From an uncultured Clostridia bacterium (GTDB taxonomy: Bacteria > Bacillota > Clostridia > Oscillospirales > Ruminococcaceae): a stretch of DNA of 64,000 nt. Where the stretch lies: assembly GCA_947627045.1 (NCBI GenBank), contig CANQUM010000005.1, positions 19,974-83,973 of the forward strand, given 5' to 3'. This document shows positions 56,483-64,000 of this stretch, piece by piece (within the stretch, counting starts at the first letter, position 1; the number at the start of each line of letters is the position of its first letter). Made by a program: the position numbers and the translations under genes. Below the pieces are notes generated by a model that ran no database searches, was not told the origin of the DNA, and saw only the letters and a program-made list of their open reading frames with translations.

Positions 56483-59400
56483 TTAAACGGTAGTTGCAGA
56501 CTGCTCAGGAATTGCTGTATTAGCGATCTGAACATTGTTGTATATGTCCATACCCGTTCCGGCAGGAATGAGCTTACCGATAATAACATTTTCCTTAAGT
56601 CCGACAAGATGGTCGCTCTTTCCGCGAATAGCTGCGTCTGTAAGTGCTCTTGTAGTTTCCTGGAAAGAAGCGGCAGACAAAAAGCTGTTTGAATTAGACG
56701 AAGCCTTTGTTATACCCTGAAGAACCGGAATTGTGGTTATCAGTTTTGCATTAATGTCGCCTGCGTCAATTTCGTTTTGAATTTCTTTGTTGATCGCCGC
56801 AATTTCGTGTGCGTCAACCAAAGCTCCCGGAAGAAGATAACTGCTTCCCGGATCGTCCACCTTGACCTTTCTCATCATCTGACGAACGATAACCTCAATG
56901 TGTTTGTCATTGATGTCAACACCCTGAAGCCGATAAACCTTCTGAACTTCGGTAATGATATAGTTCTGAACCTCTTCTATACCGTTTACAGCCAGAATAT
57001 CATTAGGATTAATAGAACCCTCAGTTAGAGGTTCTCCGGCTTTAACCACATCTCCTTCGTGAACCTTTATCTTGTAACCGTAAGGAATTGTATAGCTTTC
57101 CTGCTCAGGATTATTAATATCCTCATTTGTAATTACGATTTGCTTTGTCTTTTTGACCTCTTCGATACGAACTGTTCCGTCAATACCTGCAATAATAGCA
57201 GCGCCCTTTGGCTTTCTCGACTCAAACAGTTCTTCAACTCTAGGAAGACCCTGCGTAATATCCTCAGCAGAAGCGATACCTCCTGTGTGGAAAGTTCTCA
57301 TTGTAAGCTGAGTACCCGGCTCACCGATAGACTGTGCAGAGATAATTCCTACAGCCTCGCCGACAGAAGCAAGATTTCCGTTTGCAAGGTTAGCACCATA
57401 GCACTTAGCACAAACACCATGCTCTGATTCACAGTGAAGAACCGAACGAATTTTAATCTTATCAATTTTGTGTTCTTTCAAATATGCGGCAACCCTGTCA
57501 GCGTCGCTCTCATTCATAAGCTTGCTGTGAGAAATAACAAGCTCTCCTGTTTCTTTGTCAACCAAATCTTCAACAAGAAAACGTCCGACAAGCCTTTCAT
57601 TAAGAGGCTCTATCATTTCATTGCCGTTCTTGATTTCAAATACATCTATACCATGAGTTGTACCGCAGTCCTCCTCATGGATAATAACATCCTGCGATAC
57701 ATCTACAAGTCTTCTGGTCAGATAACCTGAGTCAGCGGTTCTGAGCGCAGTATCGGCAAGTCCTTTTCTCGCGCCACGAGATGAAATAAAGTATTCTAGA
57801 ATATTAAGTCCCTCACGATAGTTAGCACGAATAGGCATCTCAATAGTCGAACCCGATGTGTTAGCGATAAGTCCACGCATACCTGCTAACTGTCTTATCT
57901 GATTGATACTACCACGAGCTCCCGAATCAGCCATCATATTGATCGGGTTATACGGGTCAAGACCGTCTTTAAGAGCATTTGTAACCTCATCTGTAGCGTT
58001 ATTCCAAATCTCAATGAATCTCTTTGATTTTTCTTCTCTTGAAATATAACCTCTCTTATACTGGGTGTCAACTCTGCTGACCATCTCGTCAGCCTTTTCG
58101 ATAATATCCTTTTTAGCCGCAGGGATTTCAGCATCACAAACCGCAACAGTTATTGCAGCCTTTGTTGAATACTTATATCCTGTAGCCTTGATTTTATCCA
58201 AAACTTCACTGGTCGTTGTTGTTCCGTGAATTTTGATACATCTTTCAATAATATCTGAAAGCTGTTTTTTCTTAACAAGGAACGAGACTTCTAAATCAAA
58301 CTGCCTGTCTGAATTTGTTCTGTCAACAAAGCCCAGATCCTGAGGAATGTTTTCGTTGAAGATAAGTCTTCCGACAGTTGCGTCTATAATTCTTGAAACC
58401 TGCTTGTCGCCGATCTGTCTTGTTATTTTTACCTTTATAGCTGCGTGCAGTGAAACAACTCCTGCATCATAAGCCATAAGCGCTTCTTCTACATCCTTGA
58501 ACACCTTGCCTTCGCCTTTTTCTCCCTCTTTCAAGAGAGTAAGGTAATAAGAGCCAAGCAGCATATCCTGTGTAGGAATAGCAACAGGACGTCCGTCTGA
58601 CGGCTTTAAAAGATTATTTGCAGCAAGCATCAGAAAACGGGCTTCTGTCTGTGCCTCAGCTGACAGCGGTACGTGAACAGCCATCTGGTCTCCGTCGAAG
58701 TCGGCATTGTAAGCCGTACAAACAAGCGGGTGGAGCTTTAACGCTCTTCCCTCAACAAGTACAGGTTCAAACGCCTGAATACCCAGTCTGTGAAGTGTAG
58801 GCGCACGATTAAGAAGAACAGGGTGTCCCTGAATTACTTCTTCTAATGCGTCCCATACCTCTGGTTTTGCCCTATCTACCATTTTCTTTGCGGATTTAAT
58901 GTTTATTGACGGATTTGTATCCACAAGTCTTTTCATAACAAACGGCTTAAACAGCTCAAGAGCCATTTCCTTAGGCAGACCGCACTGATACATCTTTAAT
59001 TCCGGTCCCACAACAATAACCGAACGTCCCGAATAGTCAACACGTTTTCCGAGCAGGTTCTGACGGAAACGTCCCTGCTTTCCTTTAAGCATATCAGAAA
59101 GAGACTTGAACGCTCTGTTGTTCGGTCCTGTAACAGGTCTGCCGTGTCTGCCGTTATCTATAAGTGCGTCAACAGCCTCCTGAAGCATTCTCTTTTCATT
59201 TCTGATGATAATGTCTGGAGCTTGAAGCTCTAACATTCTCTGCAAACGATTATTTCTGTTAATAACCCTTCTGTATAAATCGTTCAAATCAGAAGTTGCA
59301 TATCTTCCTCCGTCGAGCATAACCATTGGTCTTAGTTCAGGCGGGATAACAGGAACTACGTCTAAAATCATCCACTCAGGACGGTTTCCCGACGTTCTGA

Positions 59401-60046
59401 AAGCCTCAACGATTTCAAGTCTTTTCAATAGTTTGATTCTCTTTTGTCCTGTCGGAAGTCCGTCAAGCTCTGACTTGAGCTCATTTGAAAGTTCATCTAA
59501 ATCTATCTGCGACAAAAGCTCTTTGATAGCCTCAGCGCCCATTCCTGCTTTGAATTTATCCTCATACTTCTCCCTCATATCAACATAGTCTTTCTCGGTA
59601 AGAAGCTGACATCTTTCAAGCTCGGTATCGCCTGGATCAATTACAATATACTTTGTAAAGTACAGAACCTCTTCCAAACGCTTCTGAGAAATCTCAAGCA
59701 TTTGACCTATTCTTGAAGGAGTACCTTTAAAATACCAGATGTGCGAAACAGGAGCGGCAAGCTCAATATGACCCATTCTCTCACGTCTTACCTTAGCACG
59801 GGTAACCTCAACGCCGCATCTCTCGCAGACCTTTCCCTTAAAACGAATTTTCTTATACTTTCCGCAATGACACTCCCAGTCCTTAGATGGTCCAAAGATC
59901 TTTTCACAGAAAAGTCCGTCTTTTTCAGGCTTCTGAGTCCTGTAATTTATCGTTTCCGGTCTTGTAACAACGCCATAAGACCATTCCCTGATTTTGTCAG
60001 GCGACGCAAGACCGATTTTTATTGAATCAAAAGTATTAAATTCCAA
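56483..60046 (-). CDS. rpoC: RNA polymerase beta' subunit
   Basis: The zinc-binding [19 protein letters not shown] is at about 58-76, the catalytic Mg motif [17 protein letters not shown] lies around 450-465, and the bridge/trigger region ([47 protein letters not shown]) follows. Length 1187 is normal for Firmicutes. It starts with TTG behind AAGAAGGG. No L7Ae-like gene lies between it and rpsL. Confidence 0.98.
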   Translation of the reverse strand: MEFNTFDSIKIGLASPDKIREWSYGVVTRPETINYRTQKPEKDGLFCEKIFGPSKDWECHCGKYKKIRFKGKVCERCGVEVTRAKVRRERMGHIELAAPVSHIWYFKGTPSRIGQMLEISQKRLEEVLYFTKYIVIDPGDTELERCQLLTEKDYVDMREKYEDKFKAGMGAEAIKELLSQIDLDELSNELKSELDGLPTGQKRIKLLKRLEIVEAFRTSGNRPEWMILDVVPVIPPELRPMVMLDGGRYATSDLNDLYRRVINRNNRLQRMLELQAPDIIIRNEKRMLQEAVDALIDNGRHGRPVTGPNNRAFKSLSDMLKGKQGRFRQNLLGKRVDYSGRSVIVVGPELKMYQCGLPKEMALELFKPFVMKRLVDTNPSINIKSAKKMVDRAKPEVWDALEEVIQGHPVLLNRAPTLHRLGIQAFEPVLVEGRALKLHPLVCTAYNADFDGDQMAVHVPLSAEAQTEARFLMLAANNLLKPSDGRPVAIPTQDMLLGSYYLTLLKEGEKGEGKVFKDVEEALMAYDAGVVSLHAAIKVKITRQIGDKQVSRIIDATVGRLIFNENIPQDLGFVDRTNSDRQFDLEVSFLVKKKQLSDIIERCIKIHGTTTTSEVLDKIKATGYKYSTKAAITVAVCDAEIPAAKKDIIEKADEMVSRVDTQYKRGYISREEKSKRFIEIWNNATDEVTNALKDGLDPYNPINMMADSGARGSINQIRQLAGMRGLIANTSGSTIEMPIRANYREGLNILEYFISSRGARKGLADTALRTADSGYLTRRLVDVSQDVIIHEEDCGTTHGIDVFEIKNGNEMIEPLNERLVGRFLVEDLVDKETGELVISHSKLMNESDADRVAAYLKEHKIDKIKIRSVLHCESEHGVCAKCYGANLANGNLASVGEAVGIISAQSIGEPGTQLTMRTFHTGGIASAEDITQGLPRVEELFESRKPKGAAIIAGIDGTVRIEEVKKTKQIVITNEDINNPEQESYTIPYGYKIKVHEGDVVKAGEPLTEGSINPNDILAVNGIEEVQNYIITEVQKVYRLQGVDINDKHIEVIVRQMMRKVKVDDPGSSYLLPGALVDAHEIAAINKEIQNEIDAGDINAKLITTIPVLQGITKASSNSNSFLSAASFQETTRALTDAAIRGKSDHLVGLKENVIIGKLIPAGTGMDIYNNVQIANTAIPEQSATTV

Positions 60047-60091
60047 TATTCGACCCTTCTTCCTTTAGTTTAAGCATTTCGGAAATACTTA

Positions 60092-63000
60092 TTACTCTTC
60101 ATTAACATCGTTAAATTCTTCTGAAGCATCATTCTCGATACTTTCATCGACTTGCTCTTCAAATTCCTCACCGATATCGTCCTCAAAGTAATCAGACTCA
60201 TCATCAATCAAATCATCCAAGTCCTCATCGTTTTCTTCATCATCAATGTCAATACTATCTATATTTCCTCCATCGTCCTCTGCAAAAAATCCATCACTAA
60301 GGTCATCGTCCTCAAGAGACATCTGAATATCATCGTCAATAGCCGGCTTAGGCGCAATGTCCTCATCTTCAAGAGTTTGCTTTAAGTCGATCTCCTCTCC
60401 GGATGAATCCAATACTCTTACATCAAGCGATAATGACTGAAGCTCTTTTACAAGTACCTTGAACGATTCAGGTATTCCCGGATTAGGAACATTCTGTCCC
60501 TTAACGATCGACTCATACGTCTTAACACGTCCTACAGTATCATCGGATTTAACAGTAAGGATCTCCTGTAAAGTGTATGCAGCGCCGTAAGCTTCAAGCG
60601 CCCATACCTCCATTTCTCCGAATCTCTGTCCGCCGAACTGAGCTTTACCTCCGAGAGGCTGCTGCGTAACAAGCGAATAAGGGCCGACAGAACGTGCGTG
60701 AATTTTATCGTCTACCAAGTGGTGAAGTTTGAGATAATACATATATCCGACAGTAACTCGGTTATCGAACTTTTCTCCGGTTCTTCCGTCATAAAGCGTA
60801 ACCTTTCCGTCCTCTGCCATACCTGCTTTCTTAAAGCACTCACGAATATCCTCCTCGTGTGCTCCGTCAAATACAGGGGTCATTATCTTCCAGCCGAGTT
60901 TTTTAGCAGCCATACCTAAGTGAACCTCAAGCACCTGTCCGATATTCATACGTGAAGGCACTCCAAGAGGGTTCAATACTATATCAAGAGGCGTTCCGTC
61001 TTCTAAAAACGGCATATCCTCCTGAGGAAGAATTCTTGAAACTACACCCTTGTTTCCGTGACGTCCTGCCATTTTATCTCCGACGCTTATCTTTCTTTTT
61101 TGAGCGATATAGCATCTTACCAGCTTATTAACTCCCGGCGAGAGCTCATCACAGTTTTCTCTGGTGAATACTTTTACGTCAATGATAACACCCGATTCAC
61201 CGTGAGGAACTTTAAGAGAATTATCTCTTACCTCTCTTGCCTTTTCGCCGAAAATAGCACGAAGAAGTCTTTCCTCAGCTGTGAGCTCAGTTTCGCCCTT
61301 AGGAGTAACCTTACCTACAAGAATGTCGCCCGACCTTACCTCTGCACCGATTCTGATAATACCGTCCTCATCGAGGTCTTTAAGCGCATCTTCACCGACG
61401 TTCGGTATATCTCTTGTAATTTCCTCAGGGCCGAGCTTTGTATCTCTTGCTTCAATTTCGTATTCCTCAATATGAATTGAAGTATATTTATCGTCCTTGA
61501 CAAGATTTTCATTAAGAAGAACAGCGTCCTCGTAGTTATATCCTTCCCAAGTCATAAAGCCTATAAGAGCGTTCTTGCCCAATGAGATCTCACCGTTTGA
61601 AGTAGCAGGACCGTCGGCAATAACCTGACCCTTTTCAATTTTCTCGTTCTTTTCAACAATAGGTCTCTGATTTGTGCATGTTCCTGCATTAGAACGCTTA
61701 AATTTTGTAAGCGTATAAGTTCTGACATTTCCTCCGTTCTCACGAACAACTATTTCATCTGCCGATACTCTGATAACAACACCGTCTTCTTTAGCTACAA
61801 CCGCAACGCCCGAGTCAACGCAAGCCTTATACTCCATACCCGTTCCGACGATAGGAGCTTCGGTCTTTAACAGAGGCACAGCCTGACGCTGCATATTAGA
61901 GCCCATAAGAGCACGGTTGGCATCGTCGTTCTCTAAGAAAGGGATCATTGCCGTAGCAACAGAAACAACCATCTTAGGAGAAACGTCCATATAGTCAACT
62001 TCTTCTCTGTCAAACTCTGATATCTGATCACGGTAACGGCCGTTTACCTTTGCTCTTGCAAATTTTCCGTCCTCAGTCAGCGGCTCGTTAGCCTGAGCAA
62101 CAATAAAGTTATCCTCAACATCAGCAGTCATATATACAACTTCATCAGTAACGACGCCTGTTTTCTTGTCAACTTTTCTGTACGGAGCCTCAATAAAACC
62201 GTACTCGTTTATTCTTGCAAATGACGCAAGATATGAAATAAGTCCGATATTAGGTCCTTCAGGAGTTTCAATAGGACACATTCTTCCGTAGTGAGAATAG
62301 TGTACGTCACGAACCTCAAATCCGGCTCTGTCACGAGAAAGGCCGCCAGGTCCCAGAGCTGAAAGTCTTCTCTTATGAGTAAGCTCAGCCAGTGGATTGT
62401 TCTGATCCATAAACTGAGAAAGCGGAGACGAGCCGAAGAACTCTTTGATAGCCGCTGTAATAGGTCTTATATTTATAAGCGCAGCGGGAGTAACTACCTC
62501 TAAGTCCTGAGACTGAATGTTCATTCTCTCACGAACTACTCTTTCCATTCTCGTGAAACCGATTCTGAACTGGTTCTGCAAAAGCTCTCCTACGCTTCTT
62601 ATTCTTCTGTTGCCCAAATGGTCAATATCATCTACAACCCCGACGCCTTCACACAGATTCAAAAAGTATGAAACCGTTGCGATTATATCATCAATAGTAA
62701 TATGCTTTGACACAAGCTGATCGGCATGTTCTTTGATATTATTTTTGAGTTCATCCTCATTTTCAGAAGTTTCAAGAATTTCCTTCAGCACATCAAAAGA
62801 GACCATTTCATTTATGCCGAATTCCTCAACATCAAAATCGACATACTTTTTAATGTCAACCATTCCGTTTCCGATGATCTTGACTTCTCTTTCTTCAATT
62901 TTATTTAATAATTCGCCTTCGATATTTAAGACTTCTTTAACTTCAACATTGACGTAAACTTCTTTTACGCCCGCCTGCTGAATTTCCTCTGCCTTTTTAG

Positions 63001-63940
63001 AATCTATAACCTCACCGGCGTCTGCCATAACTTCACCGGTAAGAGGGTTTACTACAGGCTTAGAAAGAGTATGTCCTGCCAGTCTCGAAGCAATACCCAG
63101 CTTTTTATTAAACTTATATCTTCCGAATCTAGCTAAGTCATATCTCTTTGGGTCAAAGAACAGATTATTCAAGTGCGTAACTGCACTGTCTACTGTAGGC
63201 GGTTCGCCCGGACGCAGTTTTCTGTAAACCTCAAGTAAAGCTTCTTCTCTGTTTGCCGTTTGATCTTTTTGCTCTATGGTCTGTATAAGTCTTTCATCTT
63301 CACCAAAGGTTTCATATATCTCTGTATTTGTTCCTATACCTATTGCTCTTATAAATGTAGTAATAGGTATCTTTCTGTTTTTATCTATTCTAACATATAC
63401 AACGTCATTAGAATCCATTTCGTATTCAAGCCATGCGCCTCGGCTCGGAATTACAGTTGACTTAAATAAATCTTTGCCGGTCTTGTCCTTATCGCACGCA
63501 TAGTATACGCCCGGAGAACGCACAAGCTGTGATACAATAACTCGTTCAGCGCCGTTGATTACAAAAGTACCGCTGTCAGTCATCAAAGGAAAGTCTCCCA
63601 TAAAGACTTCGCTCTCTTTGATCTCACCTGTTTCCGTATTGTTCAGCCTTGCAGTTACTCTCAGAGGCGCTGCATATGTTACGTCTCTTTCCTTACACTC
63701 TGCAACAGTATACTTAGGCTCGTCATCAATCTTGTAATCAATGAAGCTCAGCTCAAGAGTTCCGTTGTAATCAGTTATTGCCGCTACATCTCTGAATACT
63801 TCTCTCAAACCTTCATCTAAGAACCATTTGTATGATTTTTTCTGAACTTCGATAAGATTAGGCATCTCTAATACCTCATTGATCTTAGCAAAGCTCTTAC
63901 GGGTTGTTTTGCCAAGCTTAACTTCCTTGACATTTACCAT
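60092..63940 (-). CDS. rpoB: RNA polymerase beta subunit with a long acidic C-terminal tail
   Basis: Core motifs are intact: the rifampicin region [43 protein letters not shown], and the C-terminal [25 protein letters not shown]. The last 90 or so residues are almost only Asp and Glu with few hydrophobics, an addition beyond the usual end. The ATG at 63940 has AGGAG 11 bases upstream; a GTG at 63952 overlaps that site. The promoter lies beyond the right edge. Confidence 0.98.
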   Translation of the reverse strand: MVNVKEVKLGKTTRKSFAKINEVLEMPNLIEVQKKSYKWFLDEGLREVFRDVAAITDYNGTLELSFIDYKIDDEPKYTVAECKERDVTYAAPLRVTARLNNTETGEIKESEVFMGDFPLMTDSGTFVINGAERVIVSQLVRSPGVYYACDKDKTGKDLFKSTVIPSRGAWLEYEMDSNDVVYVRIDKNRKIPITTFIRAIGIGTNTEIYETFGEDERLIQTIEQKDQTANREEALLEVYRKLRPGEPPTVDSAVTHLNNLFFDPKRYDLARFGRYKFNKKLGIASRLAGHTLSKPVVNPLTGEVMADAGEVIDSKKAEEIQQAGVKEVYVNVEVKEVLNIEGELLNKIEEREVKIIGNGMVDIKKYVDFDVEEFGINEMVSFDVLKEILETSENEDELKNNIKEHADQLVSKHITIDDIIATVSYFLNLCEGVGVVDDIDHLGNRRIRSVGELLQNQFRIGFTRMERVVRERMNIQSQDLEVVTPAALINIRPITAAIKEFFGSSPLSQFMDQNNPLAELTHKRRLSALGPGGLSRDRAGFEVRDVHYSHYGRMCPIETPEGPNIGLISYLASFARINEYGFIEAPYRKVDKKTGVVTDEVVYMTADVEDNFIVAQANEPLTEDGKFARAKVNGRYRDQISEFDREEVDYMDVSPKMVVSVATAMIPFLENDDANRALMGSNMQRQAVPLLKTEAPIVGTGMEYKACVDSGVAVVAKEDGVVIRVSADEIVVRENGGNVRTYTLTKFKRSNAGTCTNQRPIVEKNEKIEKGQVIADGPATSNGEISLGKNALIGFMTWEGYNYEDAVLLNENLVKDDKYTSIHIEEYEIEARDTKLGPEEITRDIPNVGEDALKDLDEDGIIRIGAEVRSGDILVGKVTPKGETELTAEERLLRAIFGEKAREVRDNSLKVPHGESGVIIDVKVFTRENCDELSPGVNKLVRCYIAQKRKISVGDKMAGRHGNKGVVSRILPQEDMPFLEDGTPLDIVLNPLGVPSRMNIGQVLEVHLGMAAKKLGWKIMTPVFDGAHEEDIRECFKKAGMAEDGKVTLYDGRTGEKFDNRVTVGYMYYLKLHHLVDDKIHARSVGPYSLVTQQPLGGKAQFGGQRFGEMEVWALEAYGAAYTLQEILTVKSDDTVGRVKTYESIVKGQNVPNPGIPESFKVLVKELQSLSLDVRVLDSSGEEIDLKQTLEDEDIAPKPAIDDDIQMSLEDDDLSDGFFAEDDGGNIDSIDIDDEENDEDLDDLIDDESDYFEDDIGEEFEEQVDESIENDASEEFNDVNEE

Positions 63941-64000
63941 AGGCTTAATCACTCCTTAATCTAATTAAACTAGCTTAGGGTGTACCATTTCAGCTTCACA

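Overview
The window is AT-rich chromosomal DNA with Gram-positive style GGAGG ribosome binding sites, frequent TTG and GTG starts, and TTGACA/TATAAT-like promoters with 16-17 base spacers. An IspH-S1 fusion, a Cmk-PlsC fusion, RecD2, WhiA, HprK, Rex, a YlzJ-like protein and a sodium-pump decarboxylase beta subunit together point to an anaerobic member of the Clostridia, probably Ruminococcaceae/Oscillospirales. This placement is inference from gene content, since no database could be searched. Almost all of it is core genome: no insertion sequence, prophage, CRISPR array, rRNA or tRNA gene was recognised.

Layout. (1) 1-1270, minus strand: the N-terminal part of an ABC exporter that runs off the left edge, behind an unusual leader holding a strong promoter, a 15-codon ORF with a G9 run, and an intrinsic terminator. 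(2) 1332-12924, minus: a long colinear block tepA-ylzJ-uppP-ftsK-MBL hydrolase-DUF3006-rpiR-FAD protein-cmk/plsC-ispH/rpsA, closed by a terminator. (3) 13181-17767, plus: aconitase, a membrane protein, isocitrate dehydrogenase and the redox repressor Rex; a Rex-like operator overlaps the -35 box of the promoter, so the operon probably controls itself by NADH/NAD+. (4) 17877-23646, minus: HD nucleotidase, oadB and oadG, then comF, recD2 and a small membrane protein. (5) 23782-31414, minus: pnp and rpsO with structured leaders, folD, lgt, and two M16 peptidase-like proteins. (6) 31503-45571, minus: dnaE, whiA, rapZ, murB, PHP phosphatase, hprK, YnbB-like PLP enzyme, GNAT, two M42 peptidases, murD. 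(7) 45866-51200, plus: potA-potB-potC-potD polyamine transporter and a PRPP synthetase. (8) 51251-63940, minus: tadA, then tuf, fusA, rpsG, rpsL, rpoC and rpoB in the classical str/rif order.

How it works together. Cell envelope supply (UppP, MurB, MurD, Lgt, PlsC domain), RNA turnover and translation (PNPase, S15, S1 domains, EF-Tu, EF-G, S7, S12), replication and repair (DnaE, RecD2, FtsK), and carbon/redox control (HprK, Rex, RpiR) are packed into large operons. Least ordinary are the ABC-exporter leader, the Rex box on the acn promoter, the membrane-anchored PotD, the acidic tails on three unrelated core proteins, and structured leaders in the rpsO/pnp and rpsL/rpsG regions.
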